Positions 11,372 to 21,156 of a stretch of DNA of 64,000 bases are shown here, one piece after another. This DNA comes from Molossus alvarezi. Its lineage: Eukaryota > Chordata > Mammalia > Chiroptera > Molossidae. Position 1 is the stretch's first letter; each line of letters opens with the position of its first letter. The stretch lies in contig CM073890.1 of NCBI GenBank assembly GCA_037176705.1, forward strand, positions 95,904,591 to 95,968,590. Direction: 5' to 3'. The notes below the pieces were generated by a model, which made no database searches, was not told where the DNA came from, and was given only the letters and a program-made list of their open reading frames with translations. Position numbers and translations under genes: made by a program.

Positions 11372-12154
11372 TTACTGGGTCAAATGGAATTTTTAATTTT
11401 TTGAGGTAACACCATATTGTTTTCCATAGTGGCTGCACCAGTCTGCATTACCACCAGTAGTGTACTAGAGTCCCCTTTTCTCCACACCCTCGCCAACACT
11501 TGTTGTTTGATGATTTGTTGATGGCGGCCATTCTGACAGTTGTGAGGTGATACCGCATTGTTGTTTTAATTTGCATTTGACCCAGTGATCCCACTTCTAG
11601 GAATATACCCTAAGAAGCCTGAAACACCAATCAGAAAAAAATTTATGTACCCCCATGTTCATAGCAGCACTATTTACAATAGCTAAGATCTGGAAACAGC
11701 CCAAGTGTCCATCAGTAGATGAATGGATATAAATATGTGGTACATATACACAATGGAGTACTATGCAGCTATAAGAAAGAAAGATCTCTTATCCTTTGAG
11801 ACAACATGGAGGGACCTAGAAAGTATTATCCTAAGCCAAACAAGCCAAACAAAGAAAGACAGGTATCATATGATCTCACTTATTTGTGGAATATAGTGAA
11901 CATAACAGTCTGAGGAATGGGGTAGTCCCAGAGACATGGAAGTGGGGTACAGACTGACAATCCCCAGAAGAGGAGATGGTGGGGGAGAGATAAACCACAG
12001 AACTTATATGCATGTATGCATGAACAATGGACATGGACAACAAAGCTGGGGACAGGGCAGGGAGGAAGAGGGAGGGGGAATCAGTGGGGGGAAAAGGAGA
12101 AACATCTGTAACAAAAATAAATTGATTAATTAATATTAAAAAATAAAATAAAAT
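11372..12154. mobile_element. 5'-inverted (twin-primed) L1 fragment
   Basis: Two pieces of one young-type L1 lie head to head. 11372-11579 is antisense L1 (end of ORF2, 'ggctgcaccagtctgcatta', 'atttgttgatggcggccatt'). From about 11580 the text is sense L1 ('cccagtgatcccacttctag' through the 3' UTR to 'aaataaaataaaatg'). In the L1 the two pieces are adjacent, sharing about 11 bp (tttgacccagt) present at both outer and inner edges. That is the expected product of twin priming. ORF2 here is a broken C-terminal remnant only. Confidence 0.88.
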
Positions 12155-12222
12155 GAGCTTTTTACATGTTAATCCTTCCCATTGTTTTGTAAATTTCAGG
12201 AACCCTCAGACACTTCTCTTTC

Positions 12223-12454
12223 TTTACTTTTTTCTTTTTCTTTAAATTTTTTTTTTCTTTTTTATTGATCTTAAGAGAGAAAGGAAAGGAGAGAGAGAAA
12301 CATCAATGAGAGAGAACATCAATTGGTCACCTCCAGCATGCCCCTCAGATGGGGATCAGGCCCACAACCTGGGCATGTGCCCTGACTGGGAATCAAACCG
12401 GTGACCTTTTGGTGCCTGGGTCGATGCTCAACCACTGAGCTACACCGGCCGGGC
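12223..12454 (-). mobile_element. Bat tRNA-derived SINE, VES-like family without hairpin
   Basis: Reverse-oriented copy of a second SINE family: T-rich tail, 'tattgatcttaagagagaaa', 'catcaatgagagagaacatc', 'gaatcaaaccggtgaccttt', and the head ending 'tacaccggccgggc'. It lacks the TCCTC...GAGGA terminal hairpin. A perfect 14-bp target duplication (gacacttctctttc) lies at 12209-12222 and 12456-12469. Confidence 0.93.
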
Positions 12455-12889
12455 TGACACTTCTCTTTCACTTTTGTGTTCATTCTTCCTCCTTTTGTCT
12501 TCTCTTGCTCTTCTTGCATCCCCATTCCCACACCACGTGCTCTACATGTGGTACCCACAGAACATTTACTTGTCAAATTGAGCATTATTTCCATTGCCAA
12601 ATGAGAATACAAATGATGGAGCATCAGGATCATTGCATTGGAAGAGTTTCTTGGTCAAATGATCAAATGGGCCGTTGACTTGGTGTTCTGTGTGTGCAGT
12701 CTCTGAGTATTAGCTTCATTATATAAAGTAAATGTCTCATACCGGTTAATTGTAAGAGTAACTCCTCTTTGCTGCAATTACTATTGATTAATAATTACTG
12801 ATATGTATTTTCCATTCTCTTTCTCATTATGATTGTCAACAGTTAAGTACCCATCAATCTCTGGCAGACAAATTATAAGATTTACATGA

Positions 12890-12976
12890 CTCTGAGCTTC
12901 TTGAAGTCAGGGACCATGTCTTGTTCAACTTTGTGTCTTCAGTACCAGGCATGGCATTTGACACTAATTCTGAACT
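12890..12976 (+). repeat. L2 LINE 3' end (ancient)
   Basis: The text 'gagcttcttgaagtcaggga', then 'ccatgtcttgttcaac', then 'agtaccaggcatggcatttg' follows the L2 3' end (gctccttgagggcagggact ... cctggcacatag). It is cut on the right by later SINE insertions. Confidence 0.55.
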
Positions 12977-12988
12977 CTGTCAAAGCTT

Positions 12989-13242
12989 TTTAAAAAATCC
13001 TCACCCAAGAATATTTTTCCATTGATTTTTTAGATAGAGTGGAAGGAAGGGAGGAGGGAAGGAGAGAGAGAGAAAAAAACATCCATGTGAGGGAGACATA
13101 GATTGGTTAACTCTTGCACGACTCTGGCTGGGAACGAGGGTTGAACTTACAACTCAGGTACGTGCTCTTGACCAGGAATCGAACCCATGCCCCTTTGGTC
13201 CTCGGGCTGCTGCTCTAACTGCTGAGCCAAACCCTCCAGGGC
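12989..13242 (-). mobile_element. Bat tRNA-derived SINE, diverged hairpin-tail copy
   Basis: Contains 'aaaatcctcacccaagaata' (decayed hairpin), an expanded GGAAGGAAGGGAGGAGGG segment, 'ggaatcgaacccatgcccct' and the head end 'ccaaaccctccagggc'. The upstream flank ctgtcaaagctt (12977-12988) reappears as ctgtcaatgctt at 13486-13497, beyond the next SINE. This suggests the next SINE landed in this element's downstream target duplication. Confidence 0.88.
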
Positions 13243-13250
13243 TGTCAATT

Positions 13251-13486
13251 TTTTTTTTAATCCTCACCCGAGGACATTTTTGCATTTATCTTCAGATAGA
13301 GCGGCAGGAAGAGAGAGAGAAACAAGTCAATGTGAGAGAGACCAATCGACTAGTTGCCACCTGCACGACCCCAACTGGGGCTAGGGACAAACTGCAACCA
13401 AGGTACATGCCCTTAGTGGGATCCAAACCCAGGACTCTCTCATCCGCAGGCTGATGCTCTAACTGCTGAACCAAACTGGCCAGGGC
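13251..13486 (-). mobile_element. Bat tRNA-derived SINE, hairpin-tail family, inserted at a pre-existing SINE edge
   Basis: A complete copy: T-run, AATCCTCACCCGAGGACA hairpin, GA-rich part, 'aactgcaaccaaggtacatg' and the head end 'ccaaactggccagggc'. Flanks ctgtcaatt (13242-13250) and ctgtcaatg (13486-13494) give a roughly 8-bp duplication. Confidence 0.9.
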
Positions 13487-13497
13487 TGTCAATGCTT

Positions 13498-16400
13498 ATT
13501 TAATGGAACAGTCCTGACCTATGAGCAAGGTTAAGGTTAGGCAGACAAAAACCAATACATTTTTTTTTCTTGGATGAATTAAAAAGAGAAAACACTTTCA
13601 AGATAGCAAGTAAGTGATTGGAGCTCTCTATGAACCATAATATTGACGATATTTTCGTAATAACTAGTCTCTAATTAGTCTCAATTCAACAATGCATTAA
13701 TTTTTAATGAACTCATATCAGGGGAGTGTAAGACTCAGTGGATACAAAGGGAATCATATTAACATCATAGATTAAATAATCTGTTTAACTAGCTCATTTC
13801 AGATATGTCTGGGGAGCTGATAAAAAAAAAGTTTCTAATTATTTTTTTCTCCATTCTGGCCTATGAGTGAGATTTTTTTTTTTAATTTAATGACCTGATA
13901 AAAGTTTGTTAGAAATTTCTTTCAGTGAACAGTTTCTAGTTTATAACATTCATTCTTAAGCGTTCTTAGAGGATACTAATAATACAGGTAAGAGAGTTGA
14001 TCTCTTTGCAACTATAGGAAGAAAATTAGAGAATTCCAAGTTGCCTGAGTAAAATGTGAACAAACTTTTGTTGTTGGAGTTCAGAATGTGGATAAGGTCA
14101 GTCGCAATAAATACTGTTATTTCCCTGACAGTCCTCTAGATCCAAGGCCCGTGTATGTGGGATGTTTGTCTGTCCACCAGAGGTTCTACCAGGCTCTCAC
14201 TTTTCCATAAAGTAGCTATCAGCTGTCCTATCCTCCTCCATAATGTCCAAATTATAGGGCACCTCTCCCAGGAAGCGTGTGAGGGGGCCTGTGGGAAGCC
14301 AGAGGCCCCCTTACATCTGTGTCACTGGCTGCACCATGGTCAGAAGCCCCAGAGCTATGATGCCTGTGCTGATGTGGAAGATGATTCAGCATATTAATTT
14401 ATTGTGTGATCTATATAAAATATTTAGAATTTTATTTGCTTTATAGTCTACATGATAAGAGTAAAGAAAAAATATTTCCTCTAAATACTCTAAGAATAAT
14501 GGGGGCTTTGGGGTCAGATAATGGAGGAAATGCAACATGCCATGTGCTTCTCTTGGACATTCCTGACATACGTTAGCAAACCAAGAACCTTTGAGAAATT
14601 AACATTGTAATCCCGGCATTTCCTGAATTTATCTGACTGTTCTGCATTCTCCTTCTTCCTCCCACTCCCTGTCACTCTTTCTCCTCCTCTTTTTGGCAGA
14701 ACATCTACAATGAACAGAACACTTTAACCTCTGATGCATTCTTTGGGAAAACTCTAGACAGGTTAGAATTCATTATGAAATAAAGTCATAGCAGAAAACT
14801 ATAGCATTGTCTAGAATGTGTAGCCCTGATGATTTGCTCTTATGGAGTTGCTTTTTGGTGCTAAGTCCTGATAACTTTCTTATAAAAGTTATAAATGTTT
14901 GAAGATATTGTTCATCCCAGTGAACTTCCCTAGGAAGTTGAAAGTTAAAATGTTCTTAAGCAAATTTTCTGTTAATTACTAGGGAAACTTTGCTTCTCCC
15001 AGAGAACTGATACTTTTCTCTCATAGATAGTGAGCATTATCAGCAACTCTATCTCTAGTAACTAAAGCATTATACTTCCAGTTAACAAGATGTCAGGAGA
15101 TGGTTCAGTTAGACTTTGAGTAACTCAGCAGCTCAATGACATTCATGCATTCATGACTTCTCATTTTTCTTAGCTCTGCCACCTGAGTGCCAAGCTTGTT
15201 ATCAGATAGCCTCATTCATGGATGTTAGATGGTTACAGTAGCTCCAGGAGCCAAATCCTTATGCAGTGACATTTGGCAGAATACAACATATCTGCAGCTC
15301 TCAGTGTATTCTTGTTAATTTCAAACATTTCAAAGAAGCATCACCCGGAGGACCCCCAGTTACCACCTACCATGTCATTGGCCCAAACCAGGTTAAGTGC
15401 ACATCTAGAACAACTACTAGCAGAAATCTACTAACAGGGAGAATGAGATTTTATGACTGTCTTAGACTAATCAGAATTTACCCCCAGTCTAGTTAGTTCC
15501 CTGAATAAAAGAGAATTTTGGGAATAAAGTGGAGAGAAGACTAGACCTTGACTAGGAACCAACAGTGCCTTTTAGAATCACAAAGAGGGTCTCCTTCTCA
15601 TTGTAAAGTAGAAAGCATAGAATTCAATTTTATAAATTATGTATTTACCTGGATGTCCTTTCTGTATTTGCTCTATTCCCCCCCACCCCCCTTAGTCTTG
15701 ATATTAAGTTAAATTTATTTTTCTGCTTATGATATTTTGCACACTATTTTTTGGCATTTTTTCCTGATGTTCCATACTTTATGTGGTTTTCAAAATGTGT
15801 AAACTACAGTTATCGTATCAGGCTCAAACTAGGTAATGGAAGGTAAGTAGGTGACGGCTCTGGGTTTGGACATACAGATTCATTGACATTCTAGCGGAAT
15901 AGTTAGAACTTGTCAGTTCAAAGTGACTTTGAGTCAAGCCTTTAAAAACATGGCTGTAATAATAGACTTCCCAAGCATGTTAACACTGAATATTCTCATA
16001 TAATTAACATTTCTAATTTACAGACAAGCGGTGGTGGCACTTGCTGTCACAGGTAGAATTTAATTAGCCAAGACAAATAAATTAGGTTTCACGCTTCTAT
16101 CAGGACAGAGGAATTGCAGAGGCTGGTCTGGAAATTTCAAGCCATAGAAAATGCCATTTGACCTCTCAGGGAAATTAACTTTTCCAACTGCCATTTGGGA
16201 AAGTTCTAATTAGAGGAAGACATATTGGTATTATTGACTTATTTATTACAATGGATGCCATGTAGGGTACTTTCTTAGAGTTCTGGAAAACTCTTCAAAT
16301 GTTATTTTGCTCAATGTACAGCTGCATGACAGACGAGATGGGAGGCATCTTAGGACTGGGTACGTGTCAACTGGACCATAGGAAGAGAAGCCTTACAGGG

Positions 16401-16644
16401 AGTAATCGTAGAATCTCAAAAGACTTACTTTATCCTTGTCATATGGGAACCACCTTGTATTACATTTCCTTTTGCACAAGAGCCTTACAAAATACAGAAT
16501 GCACAGTTAAATATATTTGAAGAAAATTAGCCTGTATGGTAATGGGAAACATTTCAGAGAAGAGAGAAATGTTCACCAGGCAAAGGTGAACTCATTTCAT
16601 AGGGAAATAAATAAATAGTGGGAAGATATGCAACATGAAAGAGG
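13498..16644. other. Unassigned, single-copy-looking DNA, no gene seen
   Basis: About 3.1 kb with no recent mobile element. I recognise no exon; frames at 14155-14397 (plus), 15266-15496 (plus) and 16299-16520 (plus) have no known domain. 15940-16260 is notably free of repeats and AT-motif rich (several TAATTA/TTAATT-type sites), the sort of texture conserved noncoding elements can have, but conservation cannot be judged from one sequence. Confidence 0.4.
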
Positions 16645-16653
16645 GATGGTCAG

Positions 16654-16867
16654 GTCTAGTCAGTGTGGCTCAGTGGTTGAGTGTCGAACCATGCACAAAT
16701 AGGTCGCCAGTTCAATTCCCAGTCAGGATGCATGCCCGTTGTGGGTCCCATCCCCAGTGGGTGGCATGCAAGAGGCAGCCAATCGATGTTCTCTCCCATT
16801 GATGTTTCTATCTCTCTTTCCCTCTCCCTTCCTCTCTCTCTAAAATCAATAAAGGGGGAAAAAAAGT
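16654..16867 (+). mobile_element. Bat tRNA-derived SINE, VES-like family without hairpin
   Basis: Sense copy: 'cagtgtggctcagtggttga' head, 'gccagttcaattcccagtca' B-box-like segment, 'gccaatcgatgttctctccc', and a CT-rich 3' part ending 'ctaaaatcaataaaggggga'. The 3' end carries AATAAA and no hairpin. Flanked by a 9-bp target duplication (gatggtcag) at 16645-16653 and 16868-16876. Confidence 0.92.
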
Positions 16868-16876
16868 GATGGTCAG

Positions 16877-17768
16877 TAGACATCTGGAGAGAAATGGGTT
16901 AATTAAATTATATAGGATAATAATTACTATCAAAGGACTTGTAGGTAGAGATATAATTAATTATAGGGTTTTGCAAACTTGAAAACACCTTGTGTGCTTG
17001 AGAGCTTAAATAAAAATGTTACTTGAACAGAAAGTAAGAAGAAAGAACATGTTGGAATCAACAAGAACCCTGGAGGCACAGACATAACAAAGAGAGATAG
17101 AAAATTTGATTTTCTTGCAGCCAGAAAAGGAAGGGGATAGAACAGTTAACTATAATGCATGTATTTTTAAGTTATTCCTATAGGATGTGTAATGTATGTT
17201 TTCTCAGCTCCCCTATGAAATAATTCGTAAAAGCTAAAATGTCTCTCTAATGTTTGTGGGTTGGCTTGTACTTGAACAGTGTGACTTTTCAGTTTATTCA
17301 ATTTAGACTTGGGAGAACAGCCACTTATGTGTTTCATTGGTTGGGTTTCTGTAAGTGAATTTATTTTATGTTTTTATTTGTTTCACTTTTGGAAGGTGAT
17401 ATTACTTTTTTTCTTTCTCACTACAGAGGCATAGAATTATCTTGGGCTCTGCTCTGCTATTCTCTCTCAAGCACCCATGAAAAGAGCACATTCCCCACCT
17501 CACCACGAAGCCAAAGCTCTCTCAGAAAGGACCTCCTGCTTGGGACCTGGGGATAAATGAGCCAGGTATGTACTTATGGAAAGTGAGGTGGGGTGGCAAG
17601 GCACCACTGGTTTGGCATTCCTACTGATAACCTTAATTATTTGCCTTGGGACAACCTCTGCTCTTGGTTGACTTCCTGTGGACACCTGGGGAACTTCTCT
17701 CGAGTTTCTCTGAGGACTCTTGGAATGCATGGTTTTAATCTTTGTAGTGGTCCTCTCTGCCTGTTTTG

Positions 17769-17808
<40 letters not shown>

Positions 17809-18479
17809 TAAATAATGACTCTCTGTCTTACTAATTCCAACTTTCTTCTAGAAATTTCACAAAATGTTTGCCCATCAAGGTAGTTTTTACTGTTTTCTAA
17901 CTAATGTCTATTTGTTTTTATTTCAATTGGATTTTGGGAGGAAAGATAATTAGGTATAATCTATTAAATCAGCCATCTTTAACAAAGGTCACAGTTGTAT
18001 ATTCTTCATGCTTTAAAATGTTCTGTATGTACATTGGCCTTATACAGTTTTTTCTTAATGGATTAGCAATACTAAAATAGATTCAGTTTTTCATACTTCA
18101 TGGTTTCATGCTAAGGGGAAAACATCCATTTGACCAATTTTTATTTAACCCAACTCATGTAATTACTATTTTGGTTTAAGATATTAGCTTAAGGTGGAGG
18201 CTCTTATTTAATAAGCAGCAGATATTCAGATTTTAGTGGTATTGACTTACGGCATTGTGTTGGAATGTGGAAAGCATCATACATAAAAGAATAATTAATG
18301 GAATATGAGTTGGTGCTGTACTTTTTACTTGCGACTACTTTTTTATTCTTTTAGAGCTAAATTATTAAAATTTGACTTATTGATGAACATTGCTATATAT
18401 ATATACTCAGGCTAATAAATATACTAAATGAGGAATCAACTTTTAGTGTTAGAGTCAAATTAGGGCAAGTATCATGGAC
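16877..18479. other. Unassigned DNA with a GT microsatellite
   Basis: No gene recognised. The only clear structure is the GT run at 17771-17804. Frames at 17368-17556 (plus) and 17500-17730 (minus) show no domain. Confidence 0.4.
17771..17804. repeat. (GT)17 microsatellite
   Basis: An uninterrupted run of 17 GT units. This length is usually polymorphic within species. Confidence 0.97.
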
Positions 18480-18690
18480 CAAGTTTTGAGTGTGGACTTG
18501 AAAGACCTGGGAACAAATCTTGACACTGTCACGTTTTATGATTTTTTTTTTTTAAAGATAGTTATCTGTGTTCCTGACGTCTACCCAGTTTCCTCCTCTG
18601 TATACTGGGGATAATATCATCCTCTCGTTGTTGACAGTAAATAAGAACATCCTGTATTTAATAAGTGCTCAATTAATGTAATTGAAATCT
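18480..18690 (+). repeat. MIR SINE (ancient)
   Basis: Order of MIR-like segments: 'aagacctgggaacaaatctt', 'gacactgtcac', then (after a T/A-rich interruption) 'cagtttcctcctctgtatac', 'tggggataatatcatcctc' and 'aataagtgctcaattaatg'. Sense orientation. Confidence 0.7.
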
Positions 18691-18899
18691 AGTACTGCTA
18701 TGTTACCATGCCATCCTCTGCTGCTTTCTCTCCTCATTTCCTCCTCTCCTCTAGCCCCGGTTCTCCCCGGAGTGTTGACATTACTACGTACAGTCTGATA
18801 TGCTCCTGTCAGTTTTGTTCTTGCATTCAGCCCTGTTCATCTTTTTCTTGACTTATTTGTACATATTAGATTAATCTTAGAGCCAGAATTCTATTCTTT

Positions 18900-19098
18900 A
18901 ATATATATATACACATATATATATGTTTTATTGATGTTTTAGAGAGAGAGGGAGGGAGAGAGATAGAAACATCCATCAGCTGCCTCCTGCACGCCCCCTA
19001 CTGGGGACTGAGTCCACCACCCAGCATATGCCCTGACAGGAACCAGGACCTCTCTTTCCATGGTATGGCGCTCATCCACGGAGCCACACCAGCCGGGC
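18900..19098 (-). mobile_element. Bat tRNA-derived SINE, VES-like family without hairpin
   Basis: Reverse copy whose A-tail has become an AT/AC-rich stretch at 18900-18925. Contains 'ttttattgatgttttagaga', 'gaaacatccatcagctgcct' and the head end 'gccacaccagccgggc'. Target duplication agaattctattcttt at 18885-18899 and agaattttattcttt at 19099-19113, 14 of 15 matching. Confidence 0.92.
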
Positions 19099-19889
19099 AG
19101 AATTTTATTCTTTTGTGGTTTTTTTTTTTTTACCCTTTTCTGCCCAAATCCCCCAAATTATGCTTTTGTTCCTTTCATGTCTTCTCCAACACCTGCTCCA
19201 AGGCCAAGCTGGAAATGCTGGGTAGCATAGCAGGCTGGAGGGCAGGGTTTTCATAGTCATTCCTCTCTTTCAGACAGGTCATCAAATCACAGGTCCACTA
19301 TAGTGATCCTAGTGGTAAAATAAAATAATTAGGAAACATAGGAAATGGAGAAGTTAGAATTTCTAAAAAGATAATCCTAAAATCATGTTATTTAAATACT
19401 TATTTCCTGTACAGTTCCTGGTCTAACTCTCCTGGCTTTGAGGATGAGGGTGAGATCCTGGCTACAGTGATTAGTTGAGGGAGGAACAGGTACATGATCC
19501 AATTGTTCCTGGTAGAAATAAGATTCTTTTGAAGAGTCACGGGAAATGCATTTGGGGGACCCATGCAGAGGAGGACTTGAGGCATAGTGGTAAGATTTAC
19601 TGGAGTGAGAACAAAGAACTGCCCCCAGGTGCCTGATGTCCCCTTCATGACCGGATGGCTCTGCTCTATCTCATTGTGGAAGAAGTCCAGGATCTGACCT
19701 GCATCCCTGCCTGTCAGGCCCGGGAGGGCCAAGACCCAGAGATGCAGAACTTCTCTGTGTCTAATTTCCCCACTTGTATGTCCACGCCAAGGCCTGATAG
19801 AGCCCAGGCCATGACCATCACTGTGCTGCAACCTGCACTTGGGAGAGAAGATGAGAAAGATGGACCCTGATGCCATTTTGTGAGCCCTG

Positions 19890-20790
19890 GTGTCCATCTG
19901 CGCCCGTACCATTCAGCTACACAAGCTCCTAAGAGCCCCTAAATTCTCTTGTGCTGAACACAATTGAATTGGATATTTTGTCCCTGAGGAGGACAAACAT
20001 TTTGCCAGCCCAAAATATGCCTCATAGGATAGTGATTTTAGACTGGTTATTAAGAGACAAAAGACTCAGAAATAACCTTTAACCCTCCTCCTTCCTTGTT
20101 TAAGGAATTCAGATAGAAAAACTTGCTTAAAGTAAGGAAATATTACCTTAGCATCATAAAATAAACTGAATGTGACAGACAGGGAGAAGCCTGTTGGTTG
20201 TTCTTCCTCTGGGGACCATGGTTTCTGGGCGGCCCAGCAAGAATTTGTTATGCACATGTTTGCTCTTTCTCATCTTCCTGTGAGTTGCCTACTCTCTCTT
20301 TCCATCCCAGACCACTGCCCTCCTTCATTTTGTCCAAAATGGCTTATGAACCTCACTGCCCAGTGTGTCTTTGGGTCTCATATTCTTTTTTTTTTTTTTT
20401 ATCCTCACCCGAGGACATTTTTCCATTTTTTGTACAGATAGAGTGGGAGGGAGAGAGAGGAAGAGAGAGAGAGAGAAACATCGATGTGAAAGGGACACAT
20501 CGAGTGGCTGCCACCCGCACGACCAACCAGGGCCGGGGACAAACTGCAACCAAGGTACATGCCCTTAGCGGGAACCGAACCCGGGTTTCTCCGGACCGCA
20601 GGCGAGCGCTCCAACCGCTGAGCCAAACCGGCCAGGGCTGGGTCTCATATTCTTAAGGTGCCCTCATATGTACATTCATAATAAAAACTGGACATTTTCT
20701 CCTGCTAATCTGTCTTGTGTTGATTTGCTTGTTAGCCAGCTAGAAGAATTTAGAACATGGTAGGGGAATTATGTTTCTTGCCCCCTCCCC
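19890..20790 (+). mobile_element. Probable ERV LTR, split by a SINE
   Basis: The right part reads like the 3' end of an endogenous retrovirus LTR: 'tgtgtctttgggtctcatat', an AATAAA signal at 20680-20685 followed by 'actggacattttctcctgct', 'aatctgtcttgtgttgattt', and a pyrimidine-rich end near 20790. The left part ('aagaatttgttatgcacatg', 'aaaacttgcttaaagtaagg') is familiar from the same kind of LTR. The left edge is uncertain. No internal viral genes are visible next to it, so it is a solo LTR or a fragment. A later SINE interrupts it at 20388-20638. Confidence 0.5.
20388..20638 (-). mobile_element. Bat tRNA-derived SINE, hairpin-tail family (intact, recent)
   Basis: A complete, little-diverged copy with the ATCCTCACCCGAGGACA hairpin, GA-rich part, 'cgatgtgaaagggacacatc' and the head end 'ccaaaccggccagggc'. 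A perfect 16-bp target duplication (tgggtctcatattctt) lies at 20372-20387 and 20639-20654. A 152-codon plus-strand frame through it is an artefact. Confidence 0.96.
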
Positions 20791-20893
20791 CACACATGCA
20801 TATGTATTACCCAACAGAGCAGTTCTGAATCTCATGCCAAGAGCTAGGTCTACCACCTAAAAATATCATTTGGTTTCAAAACTTAATGACCTG

Positions 20894-21144
20894 GTTTTTT
20901 GTTTTTATCCTCACTCGAGGATACTTTTCCATTCTTTGTACAGATAGAGTGGGAGGGAGAGAGAGGAAGGGAGAGAGAGAGAGAAACATCGACGTGAAGG
21001 GACACATCGAGTGGCTGCCACCCGCACGACCAACCAGGGCCGGGGACAAACTGCAACCGAGGTACGTGCCCTTAGCGGGAACCGAACCTGGGTCTCTCCG
21101 GACCGCAGGCCGACGCTCTAACCTCTGAGCCAAACTGGCCAGGG
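20894..21144 (-). mobile_element. Bat tRNA-derived SINE, hairpin-tail family (intact, recent)
   Basis: A complete copy with the hairpin ATCCTCACTCGAGGAT, 'cgacgtgaagggacacatcg', 'aactgcaaccgaggtacgtg' and the head end 'ccaaactggccaggg'. A perfect 12-bp target duplication (cttaatgacctg) lies at 20882-20893 and 21145-21156. Confidence 0.95.
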
Positions 21145-21156
21145 CTTAATGACCTG

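Noticed and set aside
20388..20638. tRNA gene calls at SINE heads
   Set aside because: The heads keep A-box- and B-box-like blocks but lack a complete cloverleaf with a proper acceptor stem and are part of SINEs with target duplications.
13251..21144. Repeated similar blocks at intervals as a CRISPR-like or tandem array
   Set aside because: The similar blocks are dispersed SINEs with separate target duplications and irregular spacing; the genome is eukaryotic.
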